Shown: positions 1 through 7,513 of the stretch, one piece after another
Layout of the letters: every line of letters starts with the position of its first letter
How positions within the stretch are numbered: position 1 is the first letter of the stretch
NCBI RefSeq assembly: GCF_001613365.1
Contig: NZ_BDCF01000058.1
Coordinates: 1 to 51,555, forward strand
DNA length: 51,555 nucleotides
Direction: 5' to 3'
Source: Nocardia xishanensis NBRC 101358
Lineage (GTDB): Bacteria > Actinomycetota > Actinomycetes > Mycobacteriales > Mycobacteriaceae
Notes under the pieces: model-generated
Told to the model about the DNA's origin: nothing
Databases searched by the model: none
What the model saw: the letters and a program-made list of their open reading frames with translations, nothing else
Position numbers and translations under genes: made by a program

Positions 1-77
1 TGTCTCGGCGATTGAGTGTGTCCGCTGAACGCGCGCTCGTGCCGATGACAGCTAGTCATGAACTTCAGCGGTGCGAG

Positions 78-652
78 ATGGAGGTTGCCAGCCGGAGCGG
101 ACAATACGCGCTCATCACAGCCCTCGTCGCGGCCATCGTCTCGAGCTAAGTCTCGGCCGGTTCCGCAGTGTATGTCAGCATCAACCAGTCGAACCGGAGC
201 GATCGGCTGGCGGTGGTCCAAGCACTTCGAACCGATCGTCAGAAGATCTACACCGACTACTCAACGGCGTTGTTCGAGCTGGCAGCTCAGCTCGGGAACA
301 TCGCCAGTCAGCTGAGCGCGCACTACAGCAGGGGCGCGGTTCACGACGCGATCGTCACCTTCGGCCAGACAACAGTGAAGTTCCTTGCTCAGCAGAACCT
401 CGTCATGATGGTCGGAAGCGATGACGTGCGAGGTGTCGCAGGGGGTTCATCGAGCCCTTGAGCCGCTTCACCAGCGAGCGCCTGTCGCCGTTCACCACGC
501 TGTGGCCCCGCTATCCCGCCACAGGAGCGCCGGACGAGGCAGGATGGGAACGAGCCGAGGACAAGCTGCTGACCGCGGTCCATGCGCTCCTCAAAGAACT
601 GGACGATCTCAATGTCAGGTTCGTGGATGCCGGACAGAAGGACCTTCGGTAG
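78..652 (+). pseudogene. broken membrane-anchored hypothetical protein
   Basis: Reading from the ATG at 78 gives a short N-terminus and a hydrophobic stretch (ALITALVAAIVSS, residues 11-23), then an in-frame TAA at 147-149. The same frame resumes directly with VSAGSAVYVSINQSNRSDRL and a helical region to about 440. There a run of five G residues (441-445) marks a second break: homologous-looking sequence continues in the +2 frame (FIEPLSRFTSERLSPF) to the TAG at 650-652. Repaired, it would be about 190 residues with one N-terminal transmembrane helix and an extracellular or cytoplasmic helical domain. I do not recognise a named family. Either a real pseudogene with two lesions or one with sequencing errors; the neighbouring decayed genes favour real decay. 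The following 290 bases to phoU show no gene. Confidence 0.6.
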
Positions 653-944
653 CGGTACTCGGCAACCGTGCGCTATTGCCGCTGTGCGCGGTCCGCCATT
701 GCGTGCCGCGGATGTCAAGCAGGATCGTGACGCTAGAGTTCGCCGATACGACATCCAGTCGCCCTCGGCCGCCGTCGAAATTCGCCGATCGGCGACGCCA
801 TAGATCACCGATATAGCCACCCAAGTCATCCGACTAGGTGGCCACCGATATCGGGCCCGTCATCTATTGACCGGAATAAGACCTGACACAACAGCCTGCA
901 TCCGGCGCATGCGGTGCTCGCTGAGAGAGGCGCAGGTTGAAGGG

Positions 945-1490
945 ATGCGGACTCGCTTCCACGAAAACCTCGACCAGCTTGCCGCCCAACTGCGGGTCGT
1001 GTGTCTGCGCGACCGCGCCGCCGTGGCGACCGCCACGAACGCGTTGCTGCGCGCGGACGTGGAATTGGCCGAGCAGGCCATCGACATCTGCCGAGAACTC
1101 GACACCATGCGCGATGACTGCGAACACGCTGCCGTGACACTGCTGGCGTTGCAGGCCCCGGTCGCCTGCGAACTGCGGCGGGTAGTCACCGCATCCAGCT
1201 CTCCGGCGACCTCGCTCGAATGGGCGCGTTGTCCGAACACATCGCCAACATCGGGCGCCGCCGCCACCCCGCGGATGCGGTCCCGGAATCGGTCCAGCCG
1301 ATCGTTGCCCGCATGGGTGCGGCCGCGATCGCCATGGCCACCACCGCCGCCGGGGTGCTGGACTCTGGTGATCCCGACGTCGCCGCCCAGCTCGACGGCG
1401 ACGACGACATGATGGACCGTCTATATCACGAGGTTCGCCGACCACGCCGTGCAGGTCGGCCGACGCACCATCTTCATGCGACCGGCCAAT
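945..1490 (+). pseudogene. phoU: PhoU phosphate-signalling regulator, frameshifted and internally deleted
   Basis: From the ATG at 945 the product starts MRTRFHENLDQLAAQL and continues through a PhoU-like helical repeat (ALLRADVELAEQAIDI, LLALQAPVACELRRVVTA). At about 1190 one base is missing: the frame changes to one encoding IQLSGDLARMGALSEHIANI and RRRHPADAVPE, both typical of PhoU. After LYHE (to about 1430) the reading jumps frame again into FADHAVQVGRRTIFM, which is the PhoU C-terminus; roughly 25-30 residues that normally lie between them are absent. PhoU is a cytoplasmic three-helix-bundle protein that restrains PstSCAB/PhoR signalling. Two lesions make this copy non-functional; no pst genes adjoin it, so it is a displaced or redundant copy. 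Confidence 0.75.
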
Positions 1491-1632
1491 CGCCTGACGA
1501 GTGGCCAGCGCCCGGCGACAAATGACCGGCTAATCCAGAGAACAATTTGTGCCCAAAACCGGGCGGCGTGTCGGTGTTGTGATCGAGTCAGGTTGTGCAG
1601 GTGCGAGTTGGCGCGCCCGTAGGGTTGCTGCT

Positions 1633-1978
1633 ATGGCGGAACCGGATTGGTATTGCGATGAGGTCATTCCCCGTGTAGCCGATGTCGATGTCGTGGTCGA
1701 GACAGATCACGTGCTGGCCTTCCGGCCGCCGATTCAAGGGTTTCGGAACCGAGCATGTGATCGTGGTACCAAAACGTCATGTCCGGTCGTTGCTGGAGCT
1801 GGATCCGGCGCTCGGGGCTCATCTGCTGTCGGTCGTCCAGGATGTCGCGCAGCGCGTTGTCGATGAGCACGGCGGCTGTCAGGTTCTGACCACGCTCGGC
1901 AGCGAACAACACAACCGGCACCTTCATCTGCATGTCGCCGCTGGTGACGTAGTGGCGCGGTTCGTCTCCCGCAAGTAG
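1633..1978 (+). pseudogene. HIT-family protein, single frameshift
   Basis: The ATG at 1633 opens MAEPDWYCDEVIPRVADVDV, followed by VVETDHVLAFRPPIQGF, the usual start of a histidine-triad nucleotide hydrolase/transferase. At about 1737-1742 (aaggg/ttt) the frame shifts by one, after which GTEHVIVVPKRHVRSLLEL and the catalytic triad region HLHLHV continue to the stop at 1976-1978. The joined product is about 115 residues, the normal length of a compact HIT protein, and the H-x-H-x-H signature is intact. HIT proteins hydrolyse nucleotide phosphoramidates or dinucleoside polyphosphates. A one-base lesion in otherwise conserved sequence indicates recent inactivation or a sequencing error. Confidence 0.72.
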
Positions 1979-2120
1979 CCCCCGCGTCCCGCCGGATGGC
2001 GGCACACAACTCGTTGGTGTTCAACAAGTTCTGTCCGGCGTTTCGCCCACATTCCGGGTGGGACCGAGCCGTGGCAGAGTGCCGGGCTGAACCGTCACGG
2101 GTTCGGGACCAGCTTCGGTG

Positions 2121-2360
2121 TCAAACCAGCGCCGGCAGTGCTGGTTTGCCTTCCTGACGGGCGCCTTCGATGAGCTCACCCGCAAGGTCACGCACGGCCA
2201 GCACATCGGTTCCGTCCACCCCCTCACCACGCATGCGGTAGGCGGCGGCGCGCTTCCACAGATCCGGTTCGGCCGAGGACTTCTCGACCGTGGTGCCCAT
2301 ACCTGTCTGGTTGTCTATCACCAGGAACACCACCGGCAGCCGCCACAGCGCCGCGATGTG
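2121..2360 (-). pseudogene. pdhA: pyruvate dehydrogenase E1-alpha remnant
   Basis: Minus-strand translation gives IAALWRLPVVFLVIDNQTGM and then GTTVEKSSAEPDLWKRAAAY RMRGEGVDGTDV (two adjoining blocks), matching the thiamine-diphosphate-dependent E1-alpha subunit just after the GDG..N ThDP motif. The usual block reads ALWxLPVVFxxxNNxYxMGT, so the register is clear although the conserved NN is DN here. The frame closes at a TGA at 2121-2123 where a normal subunit would continue into the YRFRGHS segment. Only about 80 of some 330-370 residues remain. The 5' side is joined to the lpd remnant. Non-functional. Confidence 0.7.
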
Positions 2361-2361
2361 A

Positions 2362-2581
2362 CGAATCCCTCGTCTCGCCGAAGGTCTTGGCCCGGGCCGA
2401 GTGCCGCGAACGGGAACTTGGCGGTGATCACCTCATGACCGGCAGCGCGGGCGGCGTCTTCGGTGAGACCGACGCTCGCGATCTCCGGGTGGGTGAATGT
2501 CGCGGCCGGGATCACCGAATAGTCGACGTGAGTGCCGTGCCCGGCGATCACCGTGTGGCGCCACACCCGCCGTGGCGACAA
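2362..2581 (-). pseudogene. lpd: dihydrolipoamide dehydrogenase C-terminal remnant
   Basis: On the minus strand the segment VDYSVIPAATFTHPEIASVG, then LTEDAARAAGHEVITAKFPF, is the start of the dimerisation domain of dihydrolipoamide dehydrogenase (E3). It continues with ALG and, one frame over, RAKTFGET before it stops matching at about 2362. The FAD- and NAD-binding domains and the C-terminal HxxHAHPTLSE region are missing. E3 reoxidises lipoate in pyruvate and 2-oxoglutarate dehydrogenases. The remnant runs straight into a pyruvate dehydrogenase E1-alpha remnant on the same strand, so a deletion probably fused two genes of one former operon. The flanks (2582-2744 and 1979-2120) carry nothing I recognise. 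Confidence 0.7.
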
Positions 2582-2744
2582 GTACGTTGAGTATCCGTTC
2601 CTTCATGCGTTCCTGGCGCACGACGATTCCTGCCCCGCAGCGCCACCGAATCGCTGAACTTCGTCCAAAACGCCTGCGGACCACCATGCCCGCCGGGACT
2701 ATCACGGACGCATCAACCGCAGCAGCCTCGATCGACCTGGACCA

Positions 2745-2771
2745 CGAAACCCGGGCATGGCCCGGGTTTCG
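2745..2771 (-). terminator. intrinsic-type terminator hairpin after the thiolase gene
   Basis: CGAAACCCGGGC (2745-2756) pairs perfectly with GCCCGGGTTTCG (2760-2771) around a 3-base loop. It lies 27 bases downstream of the thiolase stop on the minus strand. There is no long T tract, as is common in actinobacterial terminators. Being symmetric it could also stop transcription from the other side. Confidence 0.7.
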
Positions 2772-2798
2772 GAGAGTGACTCGGAAAGACCCGCGATG

Positions 2799-4001
2799 TC
2801 AGCGTGTGGCGATGATGGCCGAGCCGTGGCCGAAGAGGCCCTGGTTCACCGCGATACCCGCGCGGGCGTTGTCCACCTGGCGGCCGTGGGCTTGGCCGCG
2901 CAGCTGCCACGTGAGCTCGCAGATCTGGGCGATGGCCTGTGCGGGAATCGCCTCACCGAAACAGGCCAGGCCGCCGGAGGGGTTCACCGGCACGCGTCCG
3001 CCCAATGTTGTTGCGCCGCTGCGCAACAGTTCCTCCGCACCGCCCGTCTCGCAGAGCCCGATGTCCTCGTACCAGTCCAGCTCCAGCGCGGTGGACAGGT
3101 CGTAGACCTCCGCGAGCGACAGGTCGGCGGGACCGAGCCCGGCCTCCTCGTATGCGGCGTGCGCGAGTTCGGAACGGAACGGACGGGGCGGTGCCTCGAC
3201 GGCCACAGCGGAGTCCGTCGCGAAATCCGGGAGGTCGAGAACGGTTTTCGGGAACGTTGGTGTGACCGTCGACAGCGCCCGGATGCGGACCGGGTCGGCG
3301 ACGCCGTGCCGACGCGCGTACTCCATCGACGTCAGCACCAGTGCTGCCCCGCCGTCGCTGGTCGCGCAGATGTCGAGCAGCCGCAACGGGTCCGAGACGA
3401 TCGCCGAGGCGGCGACTTCCTCGACCGAAACCTCCTTGCGATAGCGGGCGTACGGGTTGTTCAGGCCGTGCCTGGCGTTCTTGACCTTGACTGCGGCGAA
3501 ATCGTCGAGCGTGGCACCGTGCAGCGCGATCCGGCGGCGGGCATACAGCGCGAAATAGATGGGATTGGTGGCGCCGAGCAGGTGGAAACGCAACCAGTCC
3601 GGGTCATCGCGGCGTTCACCGCCGACCGGCTGGAAGAAGCCCTTGGGGGCGGCATCCGCGCCCACCACCAGCGCCACGTCGCACAACCCCGCCAGGATCT
3701 GGGCGCGTGCGTTGGCGATGGCCTGCGCACCGGAGGCGCAGGCGGCATAGCTGCTCGAGATCCGCGCACCCGACCAACCCAGCGCCTGAGCGAAAGTCGC
3801 GCCCGAGACGAAACCGGGGTATCCGTTGCGGATGGTGTCCGCGCCGGCGATATAGCCGACGTCGAGGTGGTTCACCCCGGCATCGGCCAGCGCCGCGCGG
3901 GCTGCGACCAGCCCGTATTCGACGAAATTGCGTCCCCACTTGCCCCACTGGTGCATGCCGGCACCGAGGACGGCGACGTCGCGATCATTCGTGTCAGTCA
4001 T
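2799..4001 (-). CDS. thiolase-fold lipid-transfer/acyl-CoA aldolase-type protein
   Basis: A 400-residue thiolase-superfamily protein. The nucleophile-elbow region reads SSSYAACASGAQAI (about residues 82-95), with the expected cysteine, and the C-terminal part has NPSGGLACFGEAIPA and NQGLFGHGSAI. In ordinary degradative thiolases the GGL segment is followed by G-H-P; here it is G-E-A, so the canonical histidine is absent. That pattern fits the SCP2-thiolase-like (Ltp) proteins, some of which are aldolases in steroid side-chain degradation rather than thiolases. It overlaps the upstream OB-fold gene by 8 bp, the usual partner pairing of this family, so the two probably form one complex acting on a CoA-bound substrate. 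The substrate cannot be told from sequence. Confidence 0.8.
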   Translation of the reverse strand: MTDTNDRDVAVLGAGMHQWGKWGRNFVEYGLVAARAALADAGVNHLDVGYIAGADTIRNGYPGFVSGATFAQALGWSGARISSSYAACASGAQAIANARAQILAGLCDVALVVGADAAPKGFFQPVGGERRDDPDWLRFHLLGATNPIYFALYARRRIALHGATLDDFAAVKVKNARHGLNNPYARYRKEVSVEEVAASAIVSDPLRLLDICATSDGGAALVLTSMEYARRHGVADPVRIRALSTVTPTFPKTVLDLPDFATDSAVAVEAPPRPFRSELAHAAYEEAGLGPADLSLAEVYDLSTALELDWYEDIGLCETGGAEELLRSGATTLGGRVPVNPSGGLACFGEAIPAQAIAQICELTWQLRGQAHGRQVDNARAGIAVNQGLFGHGSAIIATR

Positions 4002-4440
4002 TGACCGGCCTCCACATCCACACCGTGTACTCGGCTTCCGCGTCGGCGTACAACATGCCGAGAGTCAATTCGACAGGCATGCCGACAGCCAGGTCGTCCA
4101 CCGTGAGGCCGCGCACGACCTGCCCGAGAATCACCATCTGCTCGGCCTCGAGCTCCACTGCCGCAACGACATACGGCTCGAACGGATCGGGCGAGACATA
4201 GGGCGCCGGAGGTTTGTACCGGGCGTCGGCATACGACCAGATCCGCCCACGTCTGGAAAACAGATGCTCGACGAGCTCGGAGCCATCCCTCGGACCGGAA
4301 CACTGCGGATTCCGGCAGGCCAGCGTGTTCCGCGGGAAATACGGTGTGGCGCAATCCTTGCAGCGACTTCCCTTCAGACGCACCACGCCGTCGTCCGCAG
4401 TGAACCAGTCTGCCACGGCGGGCCGTTGTTCTTTCTGCAC
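3994..4440 (-). CDS. Zn-ribbon/OB-fold (DUF35-type) acyl-CoA-associated protein
   Basis: A 148-residue protein read from the GTG at 4440 (VQKEQRPAVADWFTADDG). The N-terminal rubredoxin-like zinc ribbon has CKDCATPYFP and CRNPQC (two CxxC-type pairs), followed by an OB fold (GRIWSYADARY, PFEPYVVAAVELE). DUF35 proteins bind acyl-CoA and partner with thiolase-like or MaoC-like enzymes. The gene is first of two and overlaps the thiolase, supporting a heteromeric enzyme. An upstream in-frame start would overlap the promoter region shared with the divergent EF-G-like gene, so I prefer 4440. Confidence 0.82.
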   Translation of the reverse strand: MQKEQRPAVADWFTADDGVVRLKGSRCKDCATPYFPRNTLACRNPQCSGPRDGSELVEHLFSRRGRIWSYADARYKPPAPYVSPDPFEPYVVAAVELEAEQMVILGQVVRGLTVDDLAVGMPVELTLGMLYADAEAEYTVWMWRPVND

Positions 4441-4570
4441 AGCCCGACGGTATAGGAACACGTTCTACTTTGGGGCCGAATTCCGCTCCAGCGATCCGCG
4501 GGCGGAGGTACGGTCAGTCTGGATCGAGGACGTCCCGACACCTCGAGTCGATCTGGAGTACCACAGCGCG

Positions 4571-5362
4571 ATGGGCACCAAAGCCATTGATCCACAGACA
4601 ATCCGCAACGTCACCATCATCGGCGACCCCGACGAGACCACCCGAGTGGCCCACCTCATCCGCCGCCGCTCCGGACAGCCCGGCTCCGGCACCCGGACCA
4701 CGGTCGATTGGACGACGGGCCGCGTCGAGCACGCGATCCGCATCACCGCGCTGACCAGCCATGCGCCCATCGCGGATCTCGAGCGGTCCATCCGCGTAGC
4801 CGACGGCGTGATCGCGGTCATGAACGCCACCGCAAACCCCACCCCACACCTCGAGACGATGTTCCGGGTCGCCGACGACTACCAGGTCGCCCGCCTGTGC
4901 CTGATCAACGGACTCGACCACCCCGCAGCGGATTTCGACCGCTGCGTCCGCACGATCGCCGACACCCGCGGCGCGGTCCCACTGACGCTGCAGATCCCCC
5001 TCGGCGCCCACCCCACGTTCGAAGGCGTCCTCGACCTGCTCCCGCTGTGGGCACTCGAACCGCTGGCCGCCGAACTCTACGGCAGTCAGTGGGAACTCGC
5101 CCAGCGGTGGTACGTCAACCTCGTGAAAACGGTCATGGAACAAGCCCCCTCGGATCCGAACGCCTCCCCAGCCCCGCGCGACATCCCGCTCGACCAGTTG
5201 AATCACCGCATCCGCTACCTCACCCGCATCGGTGACGTCGTACCCGTCCTATGCTGTGCAACGCCCACCAGCGATGACATCGCCACGCTCCTGGACACCA
5301 TCGCCCGCTACCTGCCCTCCCCCATGGATGTCTGCCAACCAGAACACGCCCTCGACTATTGA
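4571..5362 (+). CDS. EF-G-like G-domain protein lacking GTPase motifs
   Basis: A 263-residue protein from the ATG at 4571; a GGAG lies about 15 bases upstream. Several blocks align by eye with the G domain of elongation factor G: the start IRNVTIIG, DLERSIRVADGVIAVMNA (EF-G: VERSLRVLDGAVAVFDA), the G' region LTLQIPLGAHPTFEGVLDLL, and the end VVPVLCCATP..LLDTIARYLPSPMDV. The functional motifs are gone: the P-loop position reads GDPDETTRV with no GKT, the switch II DTPGHVDF is replaced by TSHAPIAD, and NKxD reads INGLDHP. Domains II-V are absent. The open frame with no stop and conserved hydrophobic pattern suggest a maintained pseudo-GTPase rather than a random relic, but a decaying EF-G paralogue cannot be excluded. 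Confidence 0.7.
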   Translation: MGTKAIDPQTIRNVTIIGDPDETTRVAHLIRRRSGQPGSGTRTTVDWTTGRVEHAIRITALTSHAPIADLERSIRVADGVIAVMNATANPTPHLETMFRVADDYQVARLCLINGLDHPAADFDRCVRTIADTRGAVPLTLQIPLGAHPTFEGVLDLLPLWALEPLAAELYGSQWELAQRWYVNLVKTVMEQAPSDPNASPAPRDIPLDQLNHRIRYLTRIGDVVPVLCCATPTSDDIATLLDTIARYLPSPMDVCQPEHALDY

Positions 5363-5369
5363 GGCACTC

Positions 5370-5477
5370 GCGCCGGCCGTCACCGGCTTACCGGCCGGCT
5401 CATCCAGGTCGACCACGGCCACGGCGCGGCCGTCCGAGGCCAGGCGGCGGGAGACGGCGGCGGTCGCTACGCCACAC
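5370..5477 (-). pseudogene. short-chain dehydrogenase N-terminal remnant
   Basis: Minus-strand frame reads AAVSRRLASDGRAVAVVDLD followed by EPAGKPVTAG, the second half of the Rossmann nucleotide-binding unit (TGGxxGIG..A..L..GxxVxxxD) of a FabG-like SDR. The glycine motif itself is destroyed (VLCGVATAAVS). The match ends exactly where the plus-strand Nudix remnant begins at 5478, so the junction is a rearrangement breakpoint. Only about 35 residues survive. Confidence 0.5.
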
Positions 5478-5690
5478 AACACCGGCTACGCAGACGGTCA
5501 GAGGAATCTACCGAGCGGCAAACTCGAAGACGGGGAAGATGTCGTGGACGCGGTCATCCGCGAAACCCACGAAGAGATCGGGATACAGCTCGACCGCGAC
5601 GAGGTACGCCTTTGTTTCCTCGACCCGCTACAAGGCGCCCGAAGGACACAGCCGCATCCCTTGCAGCACAGCATCTTCCGCGCGCAGCAA
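5478..5690 (+). pseudogene. Nudix hydrolase remnant
   Basis: The fragment begins NTGYADGQRNLPSGKLEDGE and carries a complete Nudix box G-x5-E-x7-RE-T-H-EE-I-G-I (GKLEDGEDVVDAVI then RETHEEIGI). After DEVRL the match moves one frame (KAPEGHSRI) and then fades. The N-terminal strand and the C-terminal third of a normal ~150-residue Nudix protein are missing. The catalytic helix is intact but the protein cannot be. It abuts an SDR remnant of opposite orientation. From 5690 to 5960 I see no further gene. Confidence 0.65.
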
Positions 5691-5960
5691 CGCCACTCCA
5701 TCGACGAGCTTTCCGAGGACTGCCGGCGTTGGCCGTCGGTGTCGTTGCTGTACGAGAGCGTCGGCTCCTACCAAACCGTCACCGTGCTGTAGCCACGTTG
5801 CCTGATCGAAATCGGCACAAACCGCTCGCTGTCGCTTGGCTCGGGGTGCCTGTCGCTGACGATGTCGGGTCCGAGTGGCACACCATTTGCTGCTGAGACT
5901 GCATCGCCAGCGAGCTCGACTCCAGGCCGATTCGCCGTGAAATCGCCAAGTGGCTACTGG

Positions 5961-6506
5961 CTAGTGGCTTGTTAGGGGGATCTCCAGATGTACGGTTTGG
6001 AATCCGAATTGCGGTTGGCGGGCGTCGTGGATGATGTGGCCGAAGGTGAGCCAGAAGTCCAGGGCGCCGGGGGTTCTGGCATCGGTGTGCAGGTACAGCC
6101 GGTCGAATTCCGGGGTGGTACTTACGTATTCGACCGCCGTCCTGACCAATCGTGTGGCCAGGCCGCGTCGGTGGTGTTCGGGTCGGACGTAGACCCGGAA
6201 CAGTTGTGCGGTGTTCGGGTCGGGGAACTGTTCGGCCAGCCACGCGGGGTGGGGTGGGTGGCGGGGCCCCTGGGCGCGGATCGCGGTGGTGGCGACGATG
6301 TGACCGTCGTGTTCGGCGATCCAGAGCCGGTTGAGTGGGTGGCGGAGATACACGGTTTCGGGGTCGATCACGTCGTGGTGGTGTTCGGGCAGATAGCCGA
6401 TGCCGAACACGTCATAGAAGGTGTCGAGCATGACGCTGCGGGCGCCGGGGACATCTTCGGGACCGGCCACGCGGACCTGGTAGCCGGTGGACGCGGGCGC
6501 GCTCAA
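5961..6506 (-). CDS. GNAT acetyltransferase, last gene of the metallophore-type operon
   Basis: A 181-residue GNAT. The acetyl-CoA motif is LFRVYVRPEHHRRGLATRLV (about residues 102-121), with the R-x-x-G-x-A form of the motif A turn, and the C-terminal half has FDRLYLHTDARTPGALDFW. The start is TTG at 6506, giving a TTGA 4-bp overlap with the stop of the binding-protein gene; this mirrors the coupling of the rest of the operon and decides the start. It probably acetylates an amine of the operon's product or its precursor, or detoxifies it, but nothing in the sequence fixes the substrate. Confidence 0.82.
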   Translation of the reverse strand: MSAPASTGYQVRVAGPEDVPGARSVMLDTFYDVFGIGYLPEHHHDVIDPETVYLRHPLNRLWIAEHDGHIVATTAIRAQGPRHPPHPAWLAEQFPDPNTAQLFRVYVRPEHHRRGLATRLVRTAVEYVSTTPEFDRLYLHTDARTPGALDFWLTFGHIIHDARQPQFGFQTVHLEIPLTSH

Positions 6507-7480
6507 CGCTGTGCTCCGAGTTCGCGGTCGAGCACTTCGAGTCCCTCGACGGCGACTGGCCCGGGCCCGGTGTAGCCGAAAGGGACGGCGATGACGCGGT
6601 TTTCGCGGATCGCGTGCAGCCCGGCGAGTTCGGGTCGCTCACGCAGGGCTGTGCGGGCGGATTCGGGGGTTTGGGTGCCTTGGGTGAGCAGGATGATCAC
6701 TTCGGGGTCGCGCTGGATGAGTGTTTCGGTGCTCGCGTCGAAGTTACGTTTGGCGACGTCGTCGAACACGTTGTCCAGGCCGAGGATCCGCATCTGAGTG
6801 GCGACGGTGCTGGTGCTGCCGTAGGCGCTCAGTTTGGCGCCGTCGCGGGAGATGATCAGCGCTGCGGCTGGACGGGCTGTCCGGTCGGCGCGGTGGCGGT
6901 CGGCCACGGCCGCGACTCGCTGCTTCAAGGTGGTGACCTCGGTGTTCGCGGCGGCGGACGTGCCGAACAACCGGCCGTAGAGTTCGATGTCGGCGAAGAT
7001 GTCGTCGTAGCTTCCTGCGGCGTCGCGGCAATAGCCGCGGCTGACCAGCAGCGGAATGTCAACTCGCGCCAGGTCGTCGGGGGTGACCGCGGCGCCTTCG
7101 AAGCTGACAACCAGGTCGGGGGTGCGGTTGATGATCTCCTCGCGTGCGAGTTCGCCGGTGGGGGCGGTGATTTCGGTGTTCTTCAGGGCGTCGCGGTATT
7201 GGCCGGGAAACGGCGCGGTTTCGAAGGTGCGGGTGACGATGCGGTCGGCGGCGCCCGCAGCTGCGATTAGTGGACCCGCGACGGAGCCGACGGTGACCAC
7301 GCGCTTGGGCGCGGCGGTAAAGGTGACGTCGCGGCCGCAGCTGGAGATCGTCATCGGAAACCCTTCCGCCGCTTTGACGGTGGCGGGTGCAGGGCTGCCG
7401 CAGCCGGTGAGCAGCACTGCGGCGAGCAGCGCGACGGGTAACGGCGCGAGCCGGGCGGGTCGGGTGAAACCTATGGACAC
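6503..7480 (-). CDS. siderophore-type ABC transporter substrate-binding lipoprotein
   Basis: A 325-residue class III (FecB/BtuF-like) binding protein. The GTG at 7480 opens a signal peptide ending in the lipobox LLTGC (Cys27), so it is anchored on the outside of the membrane. Typical features are DVTFTAAPKRVVTVGSVAGP near the N-terminus, the interlobe helix around residues 150-200, and DPEVIILLTQGTQ in the C-terminal lobe. Two cysteines in the mature part (SSCG, GYC) may form a disulfide. It is separated from the permease gene by 33 bases, the only real gap in the operon. It would deliver a metal-chelate complex (iron, zinc, cobalamin-like) to the FecCD-type permease next door. Confidence 0.88.
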   Translation of the reverse strand: MSIGFTRPARLAPLPVALLAAVLLTGCGSPAPATVKAAEGFPMTISSCGRDVTFTAAPKRVVTVGSVAGPLIAAAGAADRIVTRTFETAPFPGQYRDALKNTEITAPTGELAREEIINRTPDLVVSFEGAAVTPDDLARVDIPLLVSRGYCRDAAGSYDDIFADIELYGRLFGTSAAANTEVTTLKQRVAAVADRHRADRTARPAAALIISRDGAKLSAYGSTSTVATQMRILGLDNVFDDVAKRNFDASTETLIQRDPEVIILLTQGTQTPESARTALRERPELAGLHAIRENRVIAVPFGYTGPGPVAVEGLEVLDRELGAQR

Positions 7481-7513
7481 GATGATCGGTGTTCCTCTCC
7501 TAAGGGGTGGATT

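Noticed and set aside
2757..4004. 415-codon plus-strand open frame over the thiolase
   Set aside because: Exact antisense of a well-supported thiolase gene; composition typical of the shadow frame in GC-rich DNA.
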